From: a bacterium
Lineage (GTDB): Bacteria; SM23-81; DAOVCL01
DNA: 22,530 nt
Reading direction: 5' to 3'
Assembly: GCA_029932675.1 (NCBI GenBank)
Contig: JAOZPP010000050.1
Span: 1-22,530 of the forward strand
Part shown: positions 1-9,217 of the stretch, in pieces
How the letters are laid out: every line of letters starts with the position of its first letter
Position numbering within the stretch: position 1 is the first letter of the stretch
The notes under the pieces: model-generated
The model's database searches: none
Told to the model about the DNA's origin: nothing
The model's input: the letters and a program-made list of their open reading frames with translations, nothing else
Made by a program: the position numbers and the translations under genes

Positions 1-20
1 TTAGCTAAATTCTTAGGCTG

Positions 21-824
21 TTGACGCTAAATAGAAAAGCGAAAGTCGGGTTAGGGAGCAAGCTCAAGGAAAGGCTATTTGGGAATGAGGACGCTGTGGG
101 CAAGACGGTTATTATCAATAAGATCCCCTTCACGGTCATTGGGGTAATGATAGACAAGCTACAGATGGGAATGTACAATGGGCCTGATTGGGACAAGGCA
201 ACAATTCCAGCCACCACTTTTGCCACCATATTCGGCCAGCAGTACTTAAGTAACATAGTCTACCGGCCAAAGGATGTGGCTCAAGTTGAGGAGGTAAAGG
301 CGAAGATCTCCCAGGTGATGGGAGCAAAATATAAGTTTGATCCAAAGGACAAGGAGGCATTGTCGCTTTGGGATGTAATCGAAGGGCAGAGGATCTTCAA
401 CAAGGTCCTCACCGGTCTACAGATCTTCTTGGGGATCATCGGGGGAATGACCCTTTTGATCGCCGGTGTAGGCGTGGCCAACATAATGTATGTAGCGGTC
501 AAGGAACGAACCAGGGAGATAGGGATAAAGATGGCCCTGGGGGCAAAACGGCTCCACGTTATGAGCCAGTTCCTCTTAGAATCCCTGCTTATCGCCATCT
601 TCGGAGGAACACTGGGAATTCTCCTCTCACTGATGATCGTGCAGGTCTGGAGGGCTATCCCCATAAGGGCGGAGTGGATGCAGTGGCTAGGTAAACCCGT
701 TATCTCCTTGGAGGTCGCTGTAATTACTGCGGCGATCTTGGGGTTGATTGGGATATTCTCCGGGGTATTCCCCTCCCAAAGGGCTGCCTCCGTAAACCCA
801 GTGAATTCTTTGCGATACGAATGA
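21..824 (+). CDS. MacB/FtsX-type ABC transporter permease, C-terminal part only (broken or cut at 5' end)
   Basis: Inner-membrane permease subunit of a MacB/LolCE-like ABC exporter; substrate unknown. The 267 residues begin in the second half of the periplasmic MacB core domain (about 5-115). Three membrane segments follow, at about 129-154, 182-210 and 230-252. The family motif VKERTREIGIKMALGAKR lies at 160-177, and the C-terminus ends in the usual AASVNPVNSLRYE style. Family members are about 400 residues or more, so the first membrane segment and half of the periplasmic domain are missing. All three plus frames are closed at the very start of the window (TAG at 2-4, TAA at 6-8, TGA at 22-24). 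The break is therefore a real disruption, a frameshift or a poor sequence edge, and the TTG at 21 is probably not a natural start. Its partner ATPase begins 12 bp downstream. Confidence 0.8.
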   Translation: MTLNRKAKVGLGSKLKERLFGNEDAVGKTVIINKIPFTVIGVMIDKLQMGMYNGPDWDKATIPATTFATIFGQQYLSNIVYRPKDVAQVEEVKAKISQVMGAKYKFDPKDKEALSLWDVIEGQRIFNKVLTGLQIFLGIIGGMTLLIAGVGVANIMYVAVKERTREIGIKMALGAKRLHVMSQFLLESLLIAIFGGTLGILLSLMIVQVWRAIPIRAEWMQWLGKPVISLEVAVITAAILGLIGIFSGVFPSQRAASVNPVNSLRYE

Positions 825-836
825 AGCGGGGCCTCG

Positions 837-1502
837 ATGATCAGGATGCGTAAGATAAGAAAGGTCTACTCCAAAGGAATGGTTAAGGTGGAGGCGCTAA
901 GGGGAATTGACCTGGAGATCGGGGAGAATGAGTTCGTCTCCATCATGGGCCCCTCGGGTTCAGGAAAATCCACCCTAATGAATCTGATGGGATGCCTTGA
1001 CAAACCCACTTCCGGAGAGTATCTTCTGGAGGGGGAGAAGGTAGAGAGTTTAAGTTCAAATCAACTTGCGGAGATCAGGAACCGGAAGATTGGCTTCGTA
1101 TTCCAGAACTTCAACCTCCTTCCCTATGCTAGCGCATTTGAAAATGTGGAGGTTCCCCTCATCTTCGCTGGCCTACCCTCGCGGGAGAGGAGAAAAAGGG
1201 TGGAGGAGCTCTTGGAGAAGGTCGGACTAAGGGATCGAGCCCACCATAAGCCCACGGAGCTCTCCGGGGGCGAAATGCAGAGGGTGGCCATTGCCCGTGC
1301 CTTGGCCAATCAACCCAGGTTAATACTGGCAGATGAACCAACCGGAAACTTAGACTCAGCCTCAGGGGGAGAGATCGTTGATCTCTTCGCCGAGCTGTGG
1401 AGACAAGGCCATACCATAGTGGTCATCACCCATGACAACGAGATCTCCCAGCGAACCCAAAGGATTATAAGGTTGAAGGATGGGATAATCTTGGGCCAAT
1501 GA
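837..1502 (+). CDS. ABC transporter ATP-binding protein, LolD/MacB family
   Basis: Cytoplasmic ATPase that powers the MacB/LolCE-type permease encoded just upstream. Its 221 residues are the normal length for LolD-like subunits. All nucleotide-binding motifs are visible: Walker A GPSGSGKST (about 38-46), Q-loop (FVFQNFNLLP, about 87-96), signature LSGGEMQRVAIARAL (about 142-156), Walker B LILADEPTGNLD (about 161-172) and the H-loop VITHD (about 195-199). The PYASAFENVEVPL segment after the Q-loop is typical of the LolD/MacB/FtsE group. ATG at 837 was taken as the start; a second ATG at 846 is possible, and neither has a strong ribosome site, which fits translational coupling to the permease. 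The family is certain; which substrate it moves (lipoprotein, peptide, drug) cannot be told. Confidence 0.95.
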   Translation: MIRMRKIRKVYSKGMVKVEALRGIDLEIGENEFVSIMGPSGSGKSTLMNLMGCLDKPTSGEYLLEGEKVESLSSNQLAEIRNRKIGFVFQNFNLLPYASAFENVEVPLIFAGLPSRERRKRVEELLEKVGLRDRAHHKPTELSGGEMQRVAIARALANQPRLILADEPTGNLDSASGGEIVDLFAELWRQGHTIVVITHDNEISQRTQRIIRLKDGIILGQ

Positions 1503-1725
1503 GATAGATTAGGATTACTGATCTTAGTTGAACCCCTGGAAAGGAGGTTGCCGGGACAAAGCGAAAAATCGAGAGAGAAGGGATAGGGAAGGAAATATCT
1601 CTGGGGTTGGTAGAGACTTCTCATCCCCTATCCTGTGGCTGAGGGGGTGTTCCTGAGGAGCCGGAAATAGAGAAGGGCCAAAAGGCCGGCTCTGAAGGGC
1701 ACTAACGACCAAAGGAGGCATAAAG
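1503..1725 (+). promoter_or_regulatory. Structured leader between the ABC ATPase gene and the S9 peptidase gene
   Basis: This 223-bp gap has no gene. It can fold into two stems. GGATAGGG at 1581-1588 pairs with CCCTATCC at 1626-1633. GAGCCGG at 1658-1664 pairs with CCGGCTC at 1686-1692 and encloses a small GGCC-AAAA-GGCC hairpin. Neither stem is followed by a run of T, so these are not standard intrinsic terminators. A strong ribosome site, AAAGGAGG at 1711-1718, sits 7 bp before the ATG at 1726. The gap may hold the promoter of the next gene, but no clear -35/-10 pair was seen. Confidence 0.4.
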
Positions 1726-4461
1726 ATGATTGCTCGACGGCGATTTTTCTTGGTGTTGAGCGCTATTTTCTTAATGGCAATCAGCCTGGCGGCGAAGAGG
1801 CTGGACTACCTAAATAGGCTACCGCCCTTAATCGACCGGGAGACCTTCTTCGGGGATCCGGAGATCGCCGGGGGAAAGATCTCCCCGGATGGTAAATACA
1901 TAACCTTCCTTAAGCAGTTCAAGGGGAAGCTGAACATCTGGATAAAGGGGGTCGATGAACCCTTTGAGGCGGCACGACCGATTACCGCCGATACAATCCG
2001 TTCAGTGACCGGTTACGGATGGACCTATGACAGCAGATATATCATCTATGTCCAGGACAAGGGAGGCAATGAAAATTACCATGCTTATGCTGTTGATCCC
2101 TATGCCAAACCCAAACCAGGCCAGGATGTGCCTGAGGCGCGTGATCTTACCCCCATTGAAGGTATAGCGGCGCGGTTTTACGGAGGCTCCAAAAAGACCC
2201 CTGATATCATTTATATAGGCCTCAATGACCGGGATGAACGCTACCACGATTTGTACAAGCTCGAGATATCCACTGGCAAGAGAACGCTAATTAGGGAAAA
2301 CAACGAGAACATCACAAACTGGATCTTTGACCTTAACGGTAATCTGAGGCTTGCCTCCCGAGTGACTGATGACGGTGGCACCGAGATCCTGCGCGTCGAT
2401 GGGGAGAAGCTCACCCCGGTCTATGTTTGTAGCAACGAAGAGCAAGTGGGGGTTCTTCGCTTTCACAAGGACGGCAAGCGCTGTTATCTGGTAACTAACA
2501 AGGGCAAAGATGTGGACCTCAGCCGCCTGATACTCTTCAATCCCCAGACCCGGAAAGAGGAATTCGTCGATACAGACCCCAGGAATGAGGTAGATTTTGG
2601 GGGTGCCGAATTCTCCGAGAAGACCGATGAGCTCATTGCCACCTATTATGTAGGCGACCGCCTGCGTATTTACTTCAAAAACAAGAAGTTCGAGAAGGCA
2701 TATAAAAAACTGAAAAAGAAGCTACCCGATGGGGATATATACTTTGGCTCTTCAACCCTCGATGACCGTTACTGGATGGTTACGGTCACCAAGGATACCG
2801 ATCCTGGGGCAAGGTATCTTTATGATATGAAAAAGGGTAAGGTAAAGTTTCTCTACCGGCCACGACCCAAATTGCCCACCCAGTATCTGGCGGAAATGAA
2901 ACCCATCAAGTACAGGGCAAGGGATGGGCTGGAGATCCATGGCTATCTGACGATTCCCAAAGGGGTGAAGCCAAAGAATTTGGCGGTTGTGGTTCTTCCC
3001 CACGGGGGACCATGGTATCGCGACCGTTGGGGATATGACTCCTATGCCCAGTTCCTTGCTAACAGAGGCTATGCTGTCTTTCAACCAAACTTCCGGGCCT
3101 CCGCAGGTTTCGGCAAGAAGTTCTTCAATGCTGGCAAGCGTCAGTGGGGCGAGGCCATCCAGCACGACATCGCCGATGGGGTGAAATATTTGATTGAGAA
3201 GGGGATTGCTGATCCCAATAGGATTGCTATCTTTGGAGGTTCTTTCGGCGGCTATTCCACCCTCTGTGGCTTAGCCTTCACGCCAGACCTCTACGCGGCT
3301 GGGGTTTCCTATGTAGGCCTGTCCAACCTAATTACCTTCCTGACCTCCATTCCACCATATTGGGAGACGATGCGCAAGTTCTTAAACAAACAGGTGGGGG
3401 ATCCGAATGACCCAGATGATGTAGAAATGCTGAAACGCCAATCCCCTCTTTTTTCTGCGGACAAGATAAAAGCCCCCTTGCTCGTGGTGCAAGGGGCAAA
3501 CGATGTGCGGGCGAGAAAGGCGGAGGCAGATCAGATCGTCGTCGCCCTGCGCGATCTGGGGCGGGATGTGGAGTACCTGGTAGCACCTGATGAGGGCCAT
3601 GGTTTCTTAGGGGAAGAGAACCGCATGGCAATGACAGTGGCTATGGAGAGGTTCTTCGCCAAGCATCTCGGTGGTCGGTTTCAAAGGGAGATAGATGAGA
3701 GGACCAGGAAACGGTTGGAGGAGCTTACCGTGGATGTGGATACGGTAAAACTTGTCCAACTCCCCGCGGATCCGGAGAGGGCTAAGACAGCCCCTTTGCC
3801 TTCGGTTGATCCAGGGAGGCTCAACCCGATGACCCTTGCTTACAAGGCCACCATGACTATTGGCGGACAGGAAATCACTATGGAAATTACCAGGAAGTAT
3901 GAAAAGGCTATGGAGAATGGCACACCTGTATGGCGAACCATCTCCACCCAACAAAGCCCTATGGGTAGTGCCATCGATACCTTTACAGTTGATCGGGAGA
4001 GCCTCCAGCCGATACGCAGGAAAGTAAAACAGGGCCCCACCACTGTTGTCCTGGAGTATGCCAAGGGAACGGTTAAGGGAAAGATAATTATGGGCGCCAA
4101 TGAGATACCTGTGGAGGTAAAACTGCCCGCGCCCGTCTTTGGGGATGAAGCTGCACTGGAGTTAGCAATTGGGGCTATGTCCTTGACCCCCGGTTATCGA
4201 ACAACCTTGCGCACATTTGATCTCCAGCTCCAGAAATCCCGGCCGATGTTTATGGAGGTAACCGGCGTGGAGACCCTTACTGTTCCCGCAGGCACATTCG
4301 ATGTCTACAAGTTGGAACTTAAGCCCCTGGATGGCGAAATGGGTGGGGGAACGATGTTTGTACACAAGAACGCTCCCCACTATATGGTGCGGGGGAAATT
4401 CCAGCTTCCGGCGCAGGCAGGCGGCGGAACTGCTATCGTAGAGCTCCTTGGCCAAAAGTAG
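1726..4461 (+). CDS. Secreted S9 family prolyl oligopeptidase with C-terminal DUF3108-like domain
   Basis: Serine peptidase of the prolyl-oligopeptidase/acylaminoacyl-peptidase (S9) family, probably periplasmic or secreted and cleaving short peptides. Residues 5-23 form a hydrophobic signal sequence. About 40-385 is the beta-propeller, with WD-like strands such as [10 protein letters not shown]. About 390-650 is the alpha/beta-hydrolase domain: HGGP oxyanion region at 426-429, nucleophile Ser506 in GGSFGGYS, Asp593 in QGANDV and His625 in DEGHGF. All three catalytic residues are therefore present. The protein then continues for about 215 residues (695-911) with a beta-rich domain whose end ([13 protein letters not shown], then [11 protein letters not shown]) resembles DUF3108. 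S9 enzymes normally stop near 650-700, so this is a fusion. ATG 1726 has a strong ribosome site, AAAGGAGG. The S9 call is firm; the tail call rests on pattern similarity. Confidence 0.93.
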   Translation: MIARRRFFLVLSAIFLMAISLAAKRLDYLNRLPPLIDRETFFGDPEIAGGKISPDGKYITFLKQFKGKLNIWIKGVDEPFEAARPITADTIRSVTGYGWTYDSRYIIYVQDKGGNENYHAYAVDPYAKPKPGQDVPEARDLTPIEGIAARFYGGSKKTPDIIYIGLNDRDERYHDLYKLEISTGKRTLIRENNENITNWIFDLNGNLRLASRVTDDGGTEILRVDGEKLTPVYVCSNEEQVGVLRFHKDGKRCYLVTNKGKDVDLSRLILFNPQTRKEEFVDTDPRNEVDFGGAEFSEKTDELIATYYVGDRLRIYFKNKKFEKAYKKLKKKLPDGDIYFGSSTLDDRYWMVTVTKDTDPGARYLYDMKKGKVKFLYRPRPKLPTQYLAEMKPIKYRARDGLEIHGYLTIPKGVKPKNLAVVVLPHGGPWYRDRWGYDSYAQFLANRGYAVFQPNFRASAGFGKKFFNAGKRQWGEAIQHDIADGVKYLIEKGIADPNRIAIFGGSFGGYSTLCGLAFTPDLYAAGVSYVGLSNLITFLTSIPPYWETMRKFLNKQVGDPNDPDDVEMLKRQSPLFSADKIKAPLLVVQGANDVRARKAEADQIVVALRDLGRDVEYLVAPDEGHGFLGEENRMAMTVAMERFFAKHLGGRFQREIDERTRKRLEELTVDVDTVKLVQLPADPERAKTAPLPSVDPGRLNPMTLAYKATMTIGGQEITMEITRKYEKAMENGTPVWRTISTQQSPMGSAIDTFTVDRESLQPIRRKVKQGPTTVVLEYAKGTVKGKIIMGANEIPVEVKLPAPVFGDEAALELAIGAMSLTPGYRTTLRTFDLQLQKSRPMFMEVTGVETLTVPAGTFDVYKLELKPLDGEMGGGTMFVHKNAPHYMVRGKFQLPAQAGGGTAIVELLGQK

Positions 4462-4502
4462 GCCTATAGCGCACCTGCGGAGAAGGCCTGTTCCAAAAAC
4501 CC

Positions 4503-4534
4503 TGAGGGGGCAGAAGTCCTCTTCTGCCCCCTCA
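4503..4534. terminator. Perfect 14-bp hairpin between the peptidase and esterase genes (terminator-like)
   Basis: TGAGGGGGCAGAAG at 4503-4516 pairs perfectly with CTTCTGCCCCCTCA at 4521-4534 around a 4-nt TCCT loop. It lies 41 bp after the stop of the S9 peptidase and 51 bp before the next ATG. There is no T tract after it, so it may be a factor-dependent terminator, an mRNA 3'-end stabiliser or an attenuator rather than a classical intrinsic terminator. Confidence 0.6.
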
Positions 4535-4585
4535 CCATGAGCATAGGGGTGCTGACGGCTCAAGTTCCTCTTTGCCAGGAGAAAG

Positions 4586-7099
4586 ATGAGAAGGCTGATC
4601 GTTCTTTGGGGACTTTTGATTCTCCTCCCAACCATCCTGCAGGCCGAACCCAAGTTCGCGCCCACTATCGGGGATACATTGATCATCAAGGACTGGCTCT
4701 ATGCCGGCCCCTTCTCCGTAGGGGCACGGGAGGGGATAGTGGATGTGCTCAGGGACACAACAGGTTTTGCTCCTAAGGAAGGAGAGAGGGTTCCCAGTAT
4801 TTTAGCACCAGGTGGAGAGGTTAAGTGGCGGAGGGTTGAATCCCAGGATGGTAGCTTAAAACTGAAATACGAAAACATCGAATGGGAAAGCCTAGAGGAT
4901 ATCTACGGGGTAGCTGGACTGCTCGATGCCGGTTATGCCTATGCTGAATTCTCTTCGCCAGATCGCCGGAGAGCCCTAGCCGTTGCCGAGAAGATATCCT
5001 GGTTTAAGCTCAATGATGAGCTCTTCCCTGGGGACCCGTATGGCCATAACATCGTCCGTATTCCACTCATCATCTCCCCAGGGAGAAATAGGGTTCTGGT
5101 GAAGGTAAGTGGTTTCGGGGGGCATCGGTTCATCTTCAAGCTGATCCCTGCACCATCACCAATTGTGACTCTTATCAAGGATACAACCCTACCCGACATC
5201 ATCAAGGGAGAGGTAATGAGCCCTCCTGTGGGGATCACCATCCTGAACACCACCTCCAAATGGCTGCAGGGGATCAAGCTCTCCTTAGGAGGGGAAGGGG
5301 CTTTCTTTAAGACGGAGAGGCTGGTTCCCCCTATGGCCCCCCTTTCGGTGATCAAGGTTCCCATCGATTTGGGGATGAAGAAGACCATTAGCGAAGGGGA
5401 TACAATCTCGATCCCAGTGAGCCTCTCCTTTGAGGGTTTCACCCATCGGGAAAGGATTAAACTGAGGCTGCGTGAGAGGGGAACTTCTTATAAAGTGACC
5501 TTTATCTCCAAGATAGATAGTTCCTGCCAATATTATGCCGTTCTCCCTCCCAAAGATTATGATCCGCAGAGAACCTATGCCCTTATCTTTACCCTGCATG
5601 GCGCAGGAGTAGCGGCCTCTGGCCAGGTGGATGCCTATACCCAAAAGGGTTGGGCTTTTGTAGTTGCCCCCACAAACCGCAGGAGGTTTGGCTTCGACTG
5701 GCAGGATTGGGGAAGACTGGATGCCTTAGAGGTGTTGGAAGAGGTGAAAAAGAGGTTCCCCATCGACCCCAATCGGATCTACCTCACCGGCCATTCTATG
5801 GGGGGGCACGGGGTTTGGCATATTGGACTGGCCCATCCAGACCTCTTCGCTGCCATTGCCCCCAGTGCGGGGTGGGCAAGCTTCCAACTCTATATCCCCT
5901 GGTTTCTGCAGAAGAGCTACCTCTTTGCCCATCCGCAGCCTCTGGCCTATAGGGATATGTCCCTGAGGGAGGATGTTCCGCCACTTTTCTTGGAGAATGC
6001 CCTCAACCTGCCCATCTTTATCCTTCAGGGCGGGGCCGATGAGAATGTCCCTCCAATTCAGGCCAGGCTATACGTCAAGCTCCTTCACCAATTGGGTTAT
6101 AGGTATACCTACAGGGAGGTTCCAGGCCAGAAGCACTGGTGGAACCTCAAGGACACCCCGGGGGTAGACTGTGTGGACTCAGATGAGCTGATGAGTTTCC
6201 TCCGCTCTCAAGAGAGGAACCCCTTTCCTAAGCACCTTATCTTTAAGACTACAGATATCGGTTTGAACAATAGGTGCTATTGGCTGGAAATAGAGAGGGT
6301 TGAGCAGCCATTTGCCGATAGCAGAATTGAGGTTGAGGTAAAAGGGAGAAGGATAGAGATAGGGGTTGAGAATATAGCAGAATTCTCCCTAAACCTCAAC
6401 CCCAAGCTCCTCCCCCTGGGAAGGATAGAGATCTCCGTTAACTCCCAACCCTTGTATTACAACTTCCGCCATCCAGTTAAACTCTTCATCTCCCGGAGGA
6501 AGGGAAAGTTCAGGTTGAGAAGGCTAAAAAGGAAGAAGGGTCTGGCGAAATCCCCCGAACTCTTTGGCCCCATAAAGAGAGCATACTTCTCCCCTTTCCT
6601 CCTTGTTTATGGCACCCTCGGCGACTCAGCTTCCCTTCAACTCAACCTTCATCTGGCCAGACTACAGACATTCTCCTGGTGGAGGAGGGGAAATGGATTA
6701 GCCAGAGTAATTCCAGACCGGGAAATAACCGACGAAATGTTAAAGGACTATAACCTAATCCTCTTTGGTGGACCTCAGGAGAACCTGATAGTAAGAAGGA
6801 TCAATGAGATGCTTCCCATCTCCATAAAGGGAGAAAGAGTATACATGGGAGATAAACTCATCGAGGGGGAAGACCTCGCTTTGGAGGAGGTATATCCCAA
6901 TCCCCTTAATCCCAAAAAGTTGGTCTTAGTCCTTGCGGGGGCGAGTAAGCGAGCCAATGAGATTAAGGGGTTCTTCGGCACCCTATACTCTGGAGCAGGG
7001 TTGCCTGATTTCGTTGTCTATGACAGATCTGTAAAACAGAGGGGTTGGGGTGGAGTAATAAGGGCAGGTTTCTTTGGTGCAGATTGGGATATACGGTGA
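4586..7099 (+). CDS. Secreted alpha/beta-hydrolase esterase/peptidase (PHB-depolymerase/feruloyl-esterase-like), multidomain
   Basis: Exported serine hydrolase of the poly(3-hydroxybutyrate) depolymerase/feruloyl esterase-like group, often annotated as prolyl oligopeptidase-family peptidase. Residues 1-20 are a signal peptide ending near LQAEP. About 25-190 is an N-terminal beta-sandwich-like region, and 200-295 looks like an Ig-like spacer. About 300-545 is the hydrolase: Ser404 in GHSMGG, Asp485 in GGADEN and His517 in GQKHWW give a full triad. The C-terminal 190 residues carry a segment (LILFGGPQENLIVRRINEML, about 725-744) like those after the hydrolase in similar large proteins. ATG 4586 follows AGGAG with 5-bp spacing. 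The natural substrate is unknown; an ester of a polysaccharide or polyester is more likely than a peptide, as inference only. Confidence 0.85.
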   Translation: MRRLIVLWGLLILLPTILQAEPKFAPTIGDTLIIKDWLYAGPFSVGAREGIVDVLRDTTGFAPKEGERVPSILAPGGEVKWRRVESQDGSLKLKYENIEWESLEDIYGVAGLLDAGYAYAEFSSPDRRRALAVAEKISWFKLNDELFPGDPYGHNIVRIPLIISPGRNRVLVKVSGFGGHRFIFKLIPAPSPIVTLIKDTTLPDIIKGEVMSPPVGITILNTTSKWLQGIKLSLGGEGAFFKTERLVPPMAPLSVIKVPIDLGMKKTISEGDTISIPVSLSFEGFTHRERIKLRLRERGTSYKVTFISKIDSSCQYYAVLPPKDYDPQRTYALIFTLHGAGVAASGQVDAYTQKGWAFVVAPTNRRRFGFDWQDWGRLDALEVLEEVKKRFPIDPNRIYLTGHSMGGHGVWHIGLAHPDLFAAIAPSAGWASFQLYIPWFLQKSYLFAHPQPLAYRDMSLREDVPPLFLENALNLPIFILQGGADENVPPIQARLYVKLLHQLGYRYTYREVPGQKHWWNLKDTPGVDCVDSDELMSFLRSQERNPFPKHLIFKTTDIGLNNRCYWLEIERVEQPFADSRIEVEVKGRRIEIGVENIAEFSLNLNPKLLPLGRIEISVNSQPLYYNFRHPVKLFISRRKGKFRLRRLKRKKGLAKSPELFGPIKRAYFSPFLLVYGTLGDSASLQLNLHLARLQTFSWWRRGNGLARVIPDREITDEMLKDYNLILFGGPQENLIVRRINEMLPISIKGERVYMGDKLIEGEDLALEEVYPNPLNPKKLVLVLAGASKRANEIKGFFGTLYSGAGLPDFVVYDRSVKQRGWGGVIRAGFFGADWDIR

Positions 7100-7185
7100 T
7101 CCGGTTCTGGACTCTAACATTTCGGATCAGCTATTAATTAAATTTAGGTCAGATTCCTAACAAAAAGACTCAAAGGAAGGTATTT

Positions 7186-8994
7186 ATGATGAGGGTCAAA
7201 ATAGTCTTAGCCGCAATCCTGCTCATAGCCATATCATTGAGCTTTGCCCCAGCCGAAGCGGGAGAGGCTGAGAAGTTTCAGTTTGTGGTTATGGGTGACA
7301 ATCGGGATGCCCGCCCTGTAGTTCAGCCTGAAATCTACAGGAAGATCATCCAAGAGGTTAACCTGCTGAATCCGGATCTGGTTGTGATAGGAGGTGACCT
7401 CATTCTTGGTTATACTTCAGATGATTCCCTTGTTAGGGAGGAGTGGAAGGAATTCAAGAGGGTAACCGGCGAACTGGAGATGAAAGCCCACTTGGTGGTG
7501 GGCAATCATGATGTTTGGGACGAAATGTCGCAGAGGATTTACGTTGAAGAGTGCGGGGAACTCTACTATTCATTCAACTATCGGGGCTCTCATTTCATCA
7601 TCCTTGATACCGAACTCGTTGGGGAAATGGAACGGATAACGGGTGATCAATTGAAGTGGCTGCAAAAGGACCTCAACAAGAACAGGAAAGCAAAATACAT
7701 TTTCGTCTTTATGCACAAGCCGCTCTGGGCTTATGAGGGAGAGCCAGGGGAAGCTTGGAGTAGGGATGTACACCCACTTCTGGTCAAATATGGGGTGGAC
7801 ATTGTCTTCTCCAGCCATTGGCACACCTACGAGATCGATTATCGGGATGGCATCCGCTATGTGATCACCGGTGGTGCCGGTGCTCCGATCGGCGATTATC
7901 CCGAAGCCGGGAATTTCTTCCACTATCTATTATGCACAGTTGCAGAGAAGGGCGTGGAAATCGCTGTTATCAAACCAGGAAATATCTCAGAGGAAGAAGT
8001 GGTAAGGTTTGCAGATGCCCAAAGACATTACAAGGTTAGAACCCAATGTCTAAGCTACCCCTACCTTGATCTCCCCCTATCAGGTCAAAGCCAGATTGAG
8101 ATCGTAGTTGACAATCCCTTTCCAGATTCGATCAGTGGCACCCTAAATTGGGACCTGGAGGGATTTGCGGATTGGGAGATCGAACCTCCAGAGATATCCT
8201 TTGCTGTTTTGCCGGGAGTTCAATCCCGCCTGAGCTTCAAAGTCACCCCCCCTAAGGGTAAGGAGCTATGGTATCCCACCCCAACCCTGAAGGCAGTTTG
8301 TTCCTATGTGGCTGGCAAGAATCCACTTCTGATAGAGAGGGATATAAGGTTGGTTCCCAATTATGAATGTGAGAGGGCCTGGCAACCGCCAGTTATAGAC
8401 GGTGAGCTACCAGATTGGAAGGGAATTCACCCTCTCCTCTTAAACAAAAGATACCAGGTGGCTTCCAGGGATACAATAAGATGGACTGGCCCTGAGGACA
8501 AGAGCGGTAAGATCTCCTTTAGCTGGGATGATAAAAGCCTCTATTTTTCGGCCCAAGTCACCGACGATATCCTCTACCAGGAAGGCAAAGGAAGTAAGCT
8601 CTCCAAAGGTGATTGTATAATTCTCTCATTTGATGTCGGTGATGATCCCAGGAAAGTCGGTAAGCCGGACGAATTTCTCACCGTCTATTTCTTCGCCCTG
8701 ACAAAGGCAGGTCCTAAGGCCTACCGTTGGTATCCAAGTTCTGAGGAGGGAGTCTGCAGCGCAAAGGAAATCAAACTGAGAATAAGAAGAACTTACAAAG
8801 GAGAGGTTTATGAAGCCCAGATCCCCTGGGCGGCGCTTAAAGCCGGTTTTACACCTGGTCCGGGGACGGTAATTGGTCTGGATATTGACCTTACCGATAA
8901 CGATGGAGGAAAAAGAGAGGGTTGGCTCCAGTGGACCCCAGGGATGATGGAACGAAATGACACCTCATACCTCGGCAGGTTGATCTTGCGTTAA
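7186..8994 (+). CDS. Secreted calcineurin-like metallophosphoesterase with C-terminal CBM9/DOMON-like domain
   Basis: Exported metal-dependent phosphoesterase. Residues 1-26 are a signal peptide (cleavage near AEAGE). About 30-265 is the catalytic domain with the complete metal-binding set: Asp38 in GDNR, Asp71 in GGDL, Asn107-His108-Asp109 in GNHD, His177 in FMHKPLW, and His211/His213 in SSHWHTYE. About 295-390 resembles a NEW3/Ig-like linker. About 397-602 looks like a family-9 carbohydrate-binding or DOMON-type beta-sandwich (PPVIDGELPDW, ISFSWDDKSLYFSAQVTDD, then EAQIPW and LQWTPG). The overall plan suggests a surface or periplasmic enzyme tethered to a glycan; the phosphate substrate is unknown. 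Start: AAAGGAAGG at 7172-7180, 5 bp before tandem ATGs (7186 and 7189). Confidence 0.88.
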   Translation: MMRVKIVLAAILLIAISLSFAPAEAGEAEKFQFVVMGDNRDARPVVQPEIYRKIIQEVNLLNPDLVVIGGDLILGYTSDDSLVREEWKEFKRVTGELEMKAHLVVGNHDVWDEMSQRIYVEECGELYYSFNYRGSHFIILDTELVGEMERITGDQLKWLQKDLNKNRKAKYIFVFMHKPLWAYEGEPGEAWSRDVHPLLVKYGVDIVFSSHWHTYEIDYRDGIRYVITGGAGAPIGDYPEAGNFFHYLLCTVAEKGVEIAVIKPGNISEEEVVRFADAQRHYKVRTQCLSYPYLDLPLSGQSQIEIVVDNPFPDSISGTLNWDLEGFADWEIEPPEISFAVLPGVQSRLSFKVTPPKGKELWYPTPTLKAVCSYVAGKNPLLIERDIRLVPNYECERAWQPPVIDGELPDWKGIHPLLLNKRYQVASRDTIRWTGPEDKSGKISFSWDDKSLYFSAQVTDDILYQEGKGSKLSKGDCIILSFDVGDDPRKVGKPDEFLTVYFFALTKAGPKAYRWYPSSEEGVCSAKEIKLRIRRTYKGEVYEAQIPWAALKAGFTPGPGTVIGLDIDLTDNDGGKREGWLQWTPGMMERNDTSYLGRLILR

Positions 8995-9053
8995 TGGTTT
9001 GATAGGACAAGGAATTTCCTTTCATTAGACAGGATTGCGGGGACAATGGGAAC

Positions 9054-9106
9054 TGTGGGAGAAGTCCCCTGGTCTCGACCAGCAGCATCCGGGGATGCCT
9101 CCCACA
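9054..9106. repeat. Structured intergenic element folding as a three-way junction
   Basis: TGTGGGAG at 9054-9061 pairs with CTCCCACA at 9099-9106. Between the two arms lie two complete hairpins: CTGGT-CTCG-ACCAG at 9069-9082 and GCATC-CGGG-GATGC at 9085-9098. Together they make a three-way junction in the gap between the convergent genes, just before the terminator at 9111. It could be a REP/BIME-like dispersed element or a small structured RNA; one copy in one window cannot decide. Confidence 0.5.
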
Positions 9107-9110
9107 ATGA

Positions 9111-9145
9111 AAACCTCCCGCAGGTTTAAAGCCTGCGGGAGGTTT
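9111..9145. terminator. Bidirectional intrinsic terminator between convergent genes
   Basis: AAACCTCCCGCAGG at 9111-9124 pairs perfectly with CCTGCGGGAGGTTT at 9132-9145, a 14-bp GC-rich stem around a 7-nt loop. On the plus strand it is followed by GGATTTT; on the minus strand the 3' side continues TTTTCA. It lies between the phosphoesterase (ends 8994, plus) and the propeller protein (ends 9218, minus), so it can stop transcription from both sides. Confidence 0.85.
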
Positions 9146-9217
9146 GGATTTTATGAGAGGTAAACCCACCCGCTCCTTCCAGGCAGGCATGGCTTTGTCT
9201 GGGCAAGTCGTTAACTA

